A stretch of DNA of 64,000 bases from Bacteroides sp. OF04-15BH. Lineage in GTDB: Bacteria; Bacteroidota; Bacteroidia; Bacteroidales; Bacteroidaceae. Position numbers and translations under genes: made by a program. Location of the stretch: positions 51,415-115,414 of the forward strand of contig NZ_QUEM01000009.1 in the NCBI RefSeq assembly GCF_003477995.1, read 5' to 3'. How positions within the stretch are numbered: the first letter of the stretch is position 1; each line of letters starts with the position of its first letter. The notes beneath the pieces are model-generated. The model made no database searches. It was not told the origin of the DNA and was given only the letters and a program-made list of their open reading frames with translations. This document shows positions 50,736 to 57,964 of this stretch, piece by piece.

Positions 50736-52970
50736 ATGAATTGGAAGATTGGGTCGTTTGTAGGAATTGGGATTCTGGTGGTCATTCTGGCAGTGGCCAC
50801 TTTTTTTGAGAAGTCGTTCGGAACAGATTTTGTGGTCCGTTATGTTTATCATTCCTGGTGGTTTGTCCTGTTGTGGGGATGGGTTGCTTTTTCCGGTTGT
50901 GCAGCCTTGTTGCATCGTCAGTTCCGTAGGTCGCTGATTGCCCTGCATGCCTCGTTGCTGCTGATTCTTTTGGGGGCTCTGCTGACTTTTCTGACGGCAC
51001 GTCGAGGAGTGGTCCATTTACGGCAAGGAGTGCCGGCAGATTCTTTTCAGGAAGAAACACCTCAAGGTAAGGTTACAGTCCGTTTACCCTTTACGATGAG
51101 GCTGGAACAGTTCTCGGTACACTATCATCCCGGTTCCGAGATGCCCGCTGACTATGAAACCTCTTTTACGATTCAAGAAGAGCAGACCGGCAGTCCGGTT
51201 TCCGGAACGGTTTCCATGAACCGTATCTTTTCCTATCGGGGCATCCGTTTTTATCAGACTTCTTATGATGCCGACGGAAAAGGGAGTTATCTGAGCCTTA
51301 ATGAAGACCGTTATGGCATTTCGGTGACCTATGCCGGATATTTCCTGCTATTTGTCTCGCTTATCTGGATACTTGGTGAGCGGAATGGCGGTTTCCGGAG
51401 CTTGTGGCGTAATCCGCGTCTGCACCGCCTCATGATGCTGTGCTGCTTGTTGGTGCTGGCCTCGGAAGCGCGTGCTCTGCCTACGTTGCGCGAAGACCGG
51501 GCACAAGAGTTTGGTCGCTTACTGGTTTCCTATCAGGGGCGGGTGTGCCCCATGCAGACATTGGCCTTGGATATGGTGCGTAAGTTGCACGGCAGCAACA
51601 GTTATCAGCATTATTCGGCCGAGCAGGTTATGGCCGGTCTTCTTTTTTATGCCGCCGAATGGGATGCCGAGCCGTTGGTGCGTGTGAAGGATACCGGTTT
51701 GAGGCAGGCCCTGCAATGCGACAAGTATGTGTCGGTAAACCAACTGGTGCAGGGTGGGGATTATGTGCTTCAGCCTTATGTGGAGGAATATTATCGAGGC
51801 AAGCACAGCAAACTCAACAAAGCGGCCGTGGATTTGGATGAACGCCTGCAGCTTCTGGCCTTGATGCGACAGGGGAGCATGATGCGCGTGTTTCCCGCAA
51901 GGCAGTCCGACGGTCAGATACGTTGGTACAGCCCCGTGGATTCCTTGCCTGCAGCCACGCCACGGGCGCAGCGGCTCTTTGTACGCGAAGCCTTCGGTTG
52001 GCTTTACGAGTATGGAGTGCGTCGGGAAGATGATGCCGTGCTGCGGGATATGCTTTCCAAGATCAAAAGCTATCAGCAACAGTATGGTGGGGATTCTGTA
52101 CCCGCTTCGTTTCGTCTGCGTGCGGAACAATGGTACAATCGGTTTCCGGTGGTCGGAATGCTTTATAAGATAAATCTCACGGTGGGATTGCTTCTGTTTC
52201 TGGCTCTGATTTTTGCTTTGCTGAAAAATCGTCCGCTTCCTTATGTCCGTAATCCTTGGATGCGGGGTGGGGTATGGGTTTTGTTAGGAGGAGTTTTTGC
52301 CCTGCTGACAGCGCATATTGCACTCCGTTGGGTGATTTGCGGTCGTCTGCCTATGGGCAACGGTTATGAAACGATGCTCCTTTTGGCGTGGCTGGTGCTT
52401 CTGCTGCCTGTGCTACTTAATCGTCGCTTTCCGGCATTGGTGTCGTTTGGTTTTCTGTTGTCGGGTTTCTTTTTGTTGGTTTCCGGACTTTCGCAGATGG
52501 ACCCCGTCATGACGCATTTAGTGCCCGTGCTCTCTTCTCCTTTGCTCAGCATTCATGTGTCGCTCATCATGAGTGCCTATGCTCTGTTGTCGTTTACCGC
52601 ATTATGCGCCATTGTGTCGCTGTTGCTTCAGGTATTGCATCGTTTGCCGGACTGCCGTCTGGCTGAACGACAGGAGTCGCTGTTGCTTCTTTCCCGTCTG
52701 TTCCTTTATCCTGGTATTGCCTTGCTGGCTGCCGGTATCTTTGTGGGCGCCATTTGGGCGAATGTTTCCTGGGGGCGTTATTGGGGATGGGATCCCAAAG
52801 AAGTGTGGGCGCTGATCAATCTGTTGCTTTATGCCGTTCCGTTGCACGGATTCCGGGTGTTCCGTTCGCCGGTGCGTTACCATCTTTATATGCTGTTCTG
52901 TTTTCTGACGGTTTTGATGACCTACATCGGTGTGAATTATTTCTTGGGGGGTATGCACAGTTATGCCTGA
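50736..52970 (+). CDS. Cytochrome c maturation protein CcsBA (ResB-CcsA fusion, System II)
   Basis: 744 residues. The N-terminal third is ResB/CcsB-like: four or so membrane segments around a periplasmic beta-rich region. Residues about 240-475 are a second soluble region, and about 480-744 the CcsA part with eight or so membrane segments and the tryptophan-rich WWD motif WANVSWGRYWGWDPKEVW (674-691). It exports haem and attaches it to CxxCH proteins such as those encoded just upstream (45589 and 48507). The adjoining nrfHA genes often seen with ccsBA in Bacteroides are absent here. Confidence 0.92.
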   Translation: MNWKIGSFVGIGILVVILAVATFFEKSFGTDFVVRYVYHSWWFVLLWGWVAFSGCAALLHRQFRRSLIALHASLLLILLGALLTFLTARRGVVHLRQGVPADSFQEETPQGKVTVRLPFTMRLEQFSVHYHPGSEMPADYETSFTIQEEQTGSPVSGTVSMNRIFSYRGIRFYQTSYDADGKGSYLSLNEDRYGISVTYAGYFLLFVSLIWILGERNGGFRSLWRNPRLHRLMMLCCLLVLASEARALPTLREDRAQEFGRLLVSYQGRVCPMQTLALDMVRKLHGSNSYQHYSAEQVMAGLLFYAAEWDAEPLVRVKDTGLRQALQCDKYVSVNQLVQGGDYVLQPYVEEYYRGKHSKLNKAAVDLDERLQLLALMRQGSMMRVFPARQSDGQIRWYSPVDSLPAATPRAQRLFVREAFGWLYEYGVRREDDAVLRDMLSKIKSYQQQYGGDSVPASFRLRAEQWYNRFPVVGMLYKINLTVGLLLFLALIFALLKNRPLPYVRNPWMRGGVWVLLGGVFALLTAHIALRWVICGRLPMGNGYETMLLLAWLVLLLPVLLNRRFPALVSFGFLLSGFFLLVSGLSQMDPVMTHLVPVLSSPLLSIHVSLIMSAYALLSFTALCAIVSLLLQVLHRLPDCRLAERQESLLLLSRLFLYPGIALLAAGIFVGAIWANVSWGRYWGWDPKEVWALINLLLYAVPLHGFRVFRSPVRYHLYMLFCFLTVLMTYIGVNYFLGGMHSYA

Positions 52971-52996
52971 AAACGGAGTTACTCCGCTTTCAGGCA
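52964..52996. terminator. Hairpin over both convergent stop codons
   Basis: Arms TGCCTGAAA/TTTCAGGCA (52964-52972, 52988-52996) and inner CGGAG/CTCCG. The TGA of ccsBA and the TAA of the methyltransferase gene both lie inside. It has no T run, so termination may be weak or need a factor. Confidence 0.6.
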
Positions 52997-54334
52997 TTCC
53001 AGAATGATGTGCTGTTCGTTTTTTAGGGTGGTGACGAACAGATAACGGTCGCCCCCCTCTTTTATTTTCAGTTTCTTGCGGAGTTCCTGCACGGTTGACG
53101 GGAAGTTCCGGATGGTAATATTCGCCTGCGGAATATCTCGGGCGATTTGTTTCAGGTCCTGCTTGCTGAAGGTGCGGCTGCCCGTAACGCGGAACCGCCG
53201 TCCCGGAAAGTCGGCACACGGTGTGTCGGAGGTGTACAGATGACTGTTCGGATGCAGTTTGCGAACACCGAAACGCGCGCACAGACATTTATAGGCTCCG
53301 GCCTTGAGCAGCGAAGTGTTCGGTTCGTAAAGATAAGCGCCCGGCTGGTCGGTATAGACCGCTTCGGCCGTGGCTTCCTCCTGTGCGGTATATTCGAAGG
53401 TCTGTTGTTCTCCCTTCTGGAGATTGATACAGCAGATACGTATTTCTTCCGGTTTATTTACGGCGTTTCGTTCCGATTTTGAGGTTGTGCTTGCGCTTTC
53501 AAGCTTGTTTGCGGATGCTTCTTTACCCTTATCTGTTGCTGAAGCCAGATTACAGTCTGTTTCTTGTCTTTTTCCCGCCGTTGCAATTTCGGCTGTATTT
53601 TCAGTCTTTCCGGAGGCAAGAATCAGCAACAGTTCCTTGCATTCGTTGTCCACACTTACTACATGTACTTCGATTACTCCTTTCAATTCCTGAAGCGCCT
53701 GATGAATATCGAGCATAGGCGACAGTTTGGCCATGCAGAAGCGGCTACACGAACGTATACGTTCCTGAATGGCTCCTAAATCGGGAGTACAGTCGCTTAG
53801 TGCCACTGTTTTCTTTCCTTGCTGGTCACGGCGTGCCGGATCGATGAAGACCAGCGTGAGCGGAGCTTTCTCCGGCATTCGTTTTACACCGTCGCCATGC
53901 AGTACTTCGGCCTGCTCCAGTCCCAGCACTTTCAGGTTGTGCTCCGCAATGCGGCAGAGTACTTCCTGCTGTTCGATGTAATAGGCACGGTCGAAGAGTG
54001 GTGCCAGATAACTGAAGTCAATGCCGAAACCGCCGGTCATGTCGGCCATGCTCAGCGGACCGTTCAAGCCTTGCAGCAGGCGGCGCACCACCTGTTGTTT
54101 GTAGAGCGCCGTGGTTTCGGACGAGCATTGCTCCATGGAGATGCGCGGCGGATAGACCAGTTGCGGATTCTCCGCCCAGAGCGGCAGTTTCTTCCGTGCC
54201 GTCTGATAGCCCTCAATCTGTACGAGCGCTTCCTTTAAGTCCACATTCGGATTTGTCGGCCGTTTCAATGCCAGTTTGCGGACATCATCCTGCGCGTGTT
54301 TGCGGATAAAGTCCCAGGTATCTTGATGAAACAT
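52979..54334 (-). CDS. SAM-dependent methyltransferase with THUMP-like domain
   Basis: 451 residues. Methyltransferase motif I is MADMTGGFGIDFSYL (96-110) and the catalytic-loop-like FIDPARRD lies at 163-170. The C-terminal region (about 300-451, with SRTFSKQDLKQIARDIPQANITIRNFPSTVQELRKKL) resembles the THUMP-like domain, so RNA is the likely target. Between the two, residues about 241-297 are a low-complexity Ala/Ser/Thr/Glu/Lys stretch, probably a disordered linker that is longer than I would expect. It starts 5 nt after the dipeptidase gene. Confidence 0.82.
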   Translation of the reverse strand: MFHQDTWDFIRKHAQDDVRKLALKRPTNPNVDLKEALVQIEGYQTARKKLPLWAENPQLVYPPRISMEQCSSETTALYKQQVVRRLLQGLNGPLSMADMTGGFGIDFSYLAPLFDRAYYIEQQEVLCRIAEHNLKVLGLEQAEVLHGDGVKRMPEKAPLTLVFIDPARRDQQGKKTVALSDCTPDLGAIQERIRSCSRFCMAKLSPMLDIHQALQELKGVIEVHVVSVDNECKELLLILASGKTENTAEIATAGKRQETDCNLASATDKGKEASANKLESASTTSKSERNAVNKPEEIRICCINLQKGEQQTFEYTAQEEATAEAVYTDQPGAYLYEPNTSLLKAGAYKCLCARFGVRKLHPNSHLYTSDTPCADFPGRRFRVTGSRTFSKQDLKQIARDIPQANITIRNFPSTVQELRKKLKIKEGGDRYLFVTTLKNEQHIILECLKAE

Positions 54335-54339
54335 GAATT

Positions 54340-55014
54340 CTATTTTATGGGTTTGTAATAAGCTTTTGCCTGTGCGCGGGAGATGAGGTTAAAGTGCCAC
54401 CATTCGGTGCGCAAGGGTTTGAAGCCCGCCTGCTTCATCACCGAGCGCAGCAATTCACGGTTGCGCTTGGCTTCTGCCGAAATGACCTTTTTCTGCACGA
54501 GCAGAGCCTCCTTGTCGATGTGTGCAGCCGGTCCCAGGTGATCGATGAGCGTTCCCATCGGAATGCTGTCTCCTTTGGCATCGGCCAGCGTCAGGTCTAC
54601 CGCCATTCCGTAGTTGTGCATGCCTCCTCCGTTTTTGGGGTTGCTCACATAAATGTTTTTCGGGGTACCGGCCACCACGTTCCACATGATCTGTTGGATG
54701 TGCATGGGGCGTGCGGCATCATACACCTTCAGTGTGAGCTCCGGATGCGACTTCTTCAGAATCTGCTGCGCCTTGGCCAGAGCCTTGGCGGCCTTGGGAT
54801 GGAGATATGCCTCTTTGAGGTCTTTATAGAGAACCTTTCCCGTGAAATTGTCGGCCCGTGCATACATCAGGCTGACCGGGATGTCCGGAGCCAGTTCATG
54901 GATATCCACCAGCCCCTGTTTGGCCATCGAACGGGCCGTGGCGCTGGGTTGCTGGGCATGGAGTGGGGCAGCCAGTGAGCCGAGCAACAGGCATAGTGTC
55001 AATAGTTGCTTCAT
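54340..55014 (-). CDS. D-alanyl-D-alanine dipeptidase (M15D, VanX/DdpX-like)
   Basis: 224 residues, signal peptide ending PLHAQQ, so periplasmic. Zinc site GGMHNYGMAVDL (His and Asp) and EWWHF (Glu base and His ligand), with the transition-state Arg in YDAARP. It should cleave D-Ala-D-Ala freed from peptidoglycan; in this setting recycling rather than vancomycin resistance is likely, since no vanHA genes are near. ATG at 55014 is chosen because it starts the signal peptide. Confidence 0.9.
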   Translation of the reverse strand: MKQLLTLCLLLGSLAAPLHAQQPSATARSMAKQGLVDIHELAPDIPVSLMYARADNFTGKVLYKDLKEAYLHPKAAKALAKAQQILKKSHPELTLKVYDAARPMHIQQIMWNVVAGTPKNIYVSNPKNGGGMHNYGMAVDLTLADAKGDSIPMGTLIDHLGPAAHIDKEALLVQKKVISAEAKRNRELLRSVMKQAGFKPLRTEWWHFNLISRAQAKAYYKPIK

Positions 55015-55074
55015 ACGAAATAATTTAGGATTCTCCGGGTGTTGCACCGAGAATCGGTTTGTCGGAAAAAAACA

Positions 55075-55102
55075 AGAGCTGTAAACAACCGTTTACAGCT
55101 CT
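55075..55102 (-). terminator. Terminator after the tRNA gene
   Basis: Perfect 12-bp stem (55075-55086, 55091-55102) with a 4-nt loop, followed on the minus strand by TTGTTTTTTT. Confidence 0.85.
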
Positions 55103-55113
55103 TTGTTTCATTG

Positions 55114-55187
55114 TGGACCAGCCTGGGCTTGAACCAGGGACCTCCAGATTATGAGTCTGTTGCTCTAACCAACTGAGCTACAAGTCC
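55114..55187 (-). tRNA. tRNA with CAU anticodon (tRNA-Met, elongator type)
   Basis: 74-nt cloverleaf: acceptor GGACTTG/CTGGTCC (one T-T mismatch and a G-T pair), D arm GCTC...GAGC, anticodon loop CTCATAA with anticodon CAT (55153-55151), T arm CCTGG-TTCAAGC-CCAGG, discriminator A. CCA is not encoded. It lacks the features of initiator tRNA; a lysidine-modified tRNA-Ile2 also has a CAT gene anticodon and cannot be fully excluded. Confidence 0.92.
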
Positions 55188-55213
55188 AAAGGAATAATTC
55201 CCTTTTGTGTCTG

Positions 55214-55221
55214 CAAAATTA
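55214..55221 (-). promoter_or_regulatory. -7 box TAATTTTG for the tRNA gene
   Basis: Exact TAnnTTTG on the minus strand with TTTG at 55242-55245 (20-bp spacer), 27 nt before the tRNA 5' end. Confidence 0.7.
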
Positions 55222-55299
55222 ATACATTCAGTCGAATAAAGCAAATAAAAATTAGTAATTTTGCATCATCGTTTCTAAATATTTTTGATGGATAACTGT

Positions 55300-55920
55300 A
55301 TGGATAAAAAGATAAGAAACCTGATTTTTGATTTTGGCGGAGTGCTGGTAGATTTGGATAAACAGCAGACAGTTCAGTCGTTTGCCGAACTGGGAATTGA
55401 TGTGCAGGAGCATATCCGGGATTACGTGCAGGGAGGACCGTTTGCCCTGCTCGAGAGCGGTGCTGCAACTCCACAGGAATTTCTGGAAACACTGCGCCAG
55501 ATGAGTACCCGGGCGGAGAAGCCCACCGACGAACAGATTGCCGGAGCCTGGAATCGGATGCTGGTGCGCATTCCGCAGCGCCGTCTGCAGGCGTTGAAAC
55601 AGCTGCGCGAACACTACCGTGTCTTTTTGCTGAGCAATACGAATATGATTCACTGGGATTATTCTGCCCGATACCTGTTTACAGTGCAGGGCGGTCATGT
55701 CGAGGACTATTTCGACCATATCTATCTGTCGTGCGATCTGAAACTGATGAAGCCCGGAAAGGAGATCTTCCAGGAAGTGTTGCGACGCGAACAGTTGGAA
55801 GCTTCAGAAACGTTCTTTATTGATGACTCGGCTGCCAATTGTGCGGCTGCCTCTGCTTTGGGCATACAGACCTATTGTCCGGCCGAAGCTGACGACTGGT
55901 TGCCTTTATTTATTTCCTAA
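55300..55920 (+). CDS. HAD-family hydrolase
   Basis: 206 residues. HAD motifs: DFGGVLVD (nucleophile Asp and second Asp), LLSNTN (motif II), LMKPGKEIF (Lys of motif III) and FIDDSAAN (motif IV). A small helical cap follows motif I, as in beta-phosphoglucomutase/phosphoglycolate-type phosphatases. Substrate unknown. The start could be 55288 or 55300; TAATTTTG at 55256-55263 serves either, while TATTTTTG at 55280-55287 would only suit 55300. ribF follows after 9 nt. Confidence 0.88.
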   Translation: MDKKIRNLIFDFGGVLVDLDKQQTVQSFAELGIDVQEHIRDYVQGGPFALLESGAATPQEFLETLRQMSTRAEKPTDEQIAGAWNRMLVRIPQRRLQALKQLREHYRVFLLSNTNMIHWDYSARYLFTVQGGHVEDYFDHIYLSCDLKLMKPGKEIFQEVLRREQLEASETFFIDDSAANCAAASALGIQTYCPAEADDWLPLFIS

Positions 55921-55929
55921 CTCTAGAAT

Positions 55930-56859
55930 ATGAAGATTATTACCTCTATAGAACAGCATGACTTCCGCCCTTCGGTGGCTACTATCGGTTTCTTCGACGG
56001 GATGCACTGCGGACACCGTTTCCTGGTGCATCAGGTCACGACATTGGCCCGCGAACGGGGACTCGACTCTCTGTTGATTTCTTTCGACCGCCATCCCCGT
56101 CAGGTGATGCAGGCCGATTATCGTCCGCAATTGCTTTCTCCTTTTGAAGAGAAATGCCTTTTGCTGGAACAGTCAGAAGCGGATCATGCCGTATTGTTGC
56201 ATTTTGATTTGGCGATGTCGGCCCTTTCTGCCTATGAGTTCATGCGCGATGTGTTGCTGAAACAGCTTCATGTGCGTGTGTTGCTGATCGGTTATGATCA
56301 TCATTTCGGGCACGGAGCCTGCGATACTTTTGAGGACTATGTCCGTTATGGAAAGGAACTGGGCATCGAGGTGGTGCAGTCCTGTGAATATCAGGATGAG
56401 GGGCAGCATGTCAGTTCGTCGGTAATCCGCAAGGCATTGCTCTCCGGTGATCTGGATTTCGCTACGCATGCGCTGCAACGCTATTACTCGTTGTGCGGTA
56501 CGGTGGTGCATGGCTTTCATATCGGTTCGTCATTAGGTTTTCCTACGGCAAACGTATCGGTCGATTCCGAGGAAAAGCTGATTCCGGCCGATGGTGTGTA
56601 TGCAGTGTGGGTGGACTTGCCCGACGGAGTGTCCTATCCCGGTATGCTGAATATTGGAAACCGCCCGACAATGGATAATGGGGCACAAACGACCATAGAG
56701 GTGCATCTTCTGGACTTTTCCGGCAGTTTGTATGGACAAAAGCTTACGGTGCGTTTTGTGAAGTATCTGCGCCCGGAGCAGCGCTTCTCGAATAGGGAAG
56801 AACTGGTTGCCCAATTACAGAAAGACCGTATTCAAGTGGAACAATTATTAAAACGATAA
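55930..56859 (+). CDS. ribF: Bifunctional riboflavin kinase / FAD synthetase
   Basis: 309 residues. N-terminal FMN adenylyltransferase domain with GFFDGMHCGH and the SSSVIRKAL motif; C-terminal flavokinase domain with GSSLGFPTANV and NIGNRPTMDNG. Makes FMN then FAD from riboflavin. Second gene of the HAD-ribF-CPBP run, 4 nt before the next. Confidence 0.96.
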   Translation: MKIITSIEQHDFRPSVATIGFFDGMHCGHRFLVHQVTTLARERGLDSLLISFDRHPRQVMQADYRPQLLSPFEEKCLLLEQSEADHAVLLHFDLAMSALSAYEFMRDVLLKQLHVRVLLIGYDHHFGHGACDTFEDYVRYGKELGIEVVQSCEYQDEGQHVSSSVIRKALLSGDLDFATHALQRYYSLCGTVVHGFHIGSSLGFPTANVSVDSEEKLIPADGVYAVWVDLPDGVSYPGMLNIGNRPTMDNGAQTTIEVHLLDFSGSLYGQKLTVRFVKYLRPEQRFSNREELVAQLQKDRIQVEQLLKR

Positions 56860-56863
56860 CAAG

Positions 56864-57646
56864 ATGCGTATGTGGTGGCGATTGCTGGGACTGGTAGTCC
56901 TGTTTTTAGGAACACAGTTGCTTATGTCTGTTCTAGGAACAGTTGTCTGTTCTTTTTTGCAGATAAATCCGCAAAGTACCAATGTGTTGGCGGTACTCCT
57001 TTTGTTGAGTAATTTGCTGGTTGCGGTACTTCTTTTCGGATGCCGTATTTTATCTTTCCAGGAAACTTTCCGCCGTTATTCCTGGAATATGAAAGAAACG
57101 GCTTTTTTGCTTGGTCTCGTGTTGCTGGCGATTATTCCGGTTAACGGGCTGACCGAATTGCTTCGCTTGTCGGATATCATGCAAACCTCTTTTGCCGGCC
57201 TGATGGTTAATCCTTTGGGGGTTCTGAATATTGTGCTATTGGGCCCTTTGGTCGAGGAGTTGATTTTCCGTAAAGGTATGCTGGATATTTTGCGGAGAGG
57301 GCATTATTTCCCGGTATGGGCTATTGTGATTTCATCGGTGACTTTCGGGGTGATTCATGGTAATCCGGCACAGATTCCCGGCGCCTTCCTGTTTGGCTTG
57401 TTGTTCGGATGGATTTACTGGCGTACGAACAGCGTATGGACTGTCTGGATGCTCCATGCCTTGAACAACCTGATTGGCGTACTTACCTTTACCATTTGGG
57501 GAGAGGACCAGAAAATGATGGACTTCTTCGGCCCCTGGGGATTGGGGGCCTTGATACTTTGTTCCTCAATTGCTTTTGTAGGCTTGGCTTTGTCTTATCG
57601 AAAAGCCTTTAAAAGCAAAGCTCCTGTTTTCTTGAATGAAGAATAA
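56864..57646 (+). CDS. CPBP family intramembrane glutamic endopeptidase
   Basis: 260 residues with about seven to eight membrane segments. The family motifs are EELIFRKGML (EExxxR) near residue 137, FGVIHGNPAQ near 166 and LHALNNLIGV near 198 (His and Asn). These Rce1-like proteases cleave membrane proteins or peptides; some act in bacteriocin immunity. Target unknown. Transcribed after ribF. Confidence 0.88.
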   Translation: MRMWWRLLGLVVLFLGTQLLMSVLGTVVCSFLQINPQSTNVLAVLLLLSNLLVAVLLFGCRILSFQETFRRYSWNMKETAFLLGLVLLAIIPVNGLTELLRLSDIMQTSFAGLMVNPLGVLNIVLLGPLVEELIFRKGMLDILRRGHYFPVWAIVISSVTFGVIHGNPAQIPGAFLFGLLFGWIYWRTNSVWTVWMLHALNNLIGVLTFTIWGEDQKMMDFFGPWGLGALILCSSIAFVGLALSYRKAFKSKAPVFLNEE

Positions 57647-57746
57647 GCAATTCTTATTTTAATGAAAAGAGACTGAAAGATTGCGGGATTCAGGTTCTGT
57701 GGAGATGGAAATTTGATTAAGATCCCGAATCTGCTTCTCTTTGATA

Positions 57747-57796
57747 CAAAAGGCTCTGTCACGGCTTCTGGTTACGAAGTCTGACAGAGCCTTTTG
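57747..57796 (+). terminator. Terminator of the HAD-ribF-CPBP operon
   Basis: Perfect 15-bp arms (57747-57761, 57782-57796) with a 20-nt loop that can fold further; ends CCTTTTG. The stretch 57797-57903 between this and the next terminator shows no gene or motif I can name. Confidence 0.78.
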
Positions 57797-57903
57797 AGTT
57801 ATAGAATAGGTACTTTGTTGATAATATAGGGCAATCCCGTTGATTACAAAGGAGGCTTTATTTTAGATAACAGGGTTAAAATCGGGGAGGAACTGGGGAG
57901 AGA

Positions 57904-57949
57904 AAAAAGAACGACCGGCTCAAAAATTCTTGAGCCGGTCGTTCTTTTT
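57904..57949 (-). terminator. Terminator of the GH2 gene
   Basis: Perfect 19-bp stem including A/T tails (57904-57922, 57931-57949), 8-nt loop; on the minus strand it ends in CTTTTTTCT. Confidence 0.9.
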
Positions 57950-57964
57950 ATATTCAAAGGCTGT

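Noticed and set aside
54340..55014. Vancomycin-resistance function for the VanX-like dipeptidase
   Set aside because: No vanH, vanA or vanRS genes nearby; the signal peptide points to periplasmic peptidoglycan recycling.
55300..55302. TATTTTTG at 55280-55287 as the only promoter of the HAD-ribF operon
   Set aside because: It abuts an in-frame ATG at 55288, and another exact box lies at 55256-55263; which is used cannot be told from sequence.
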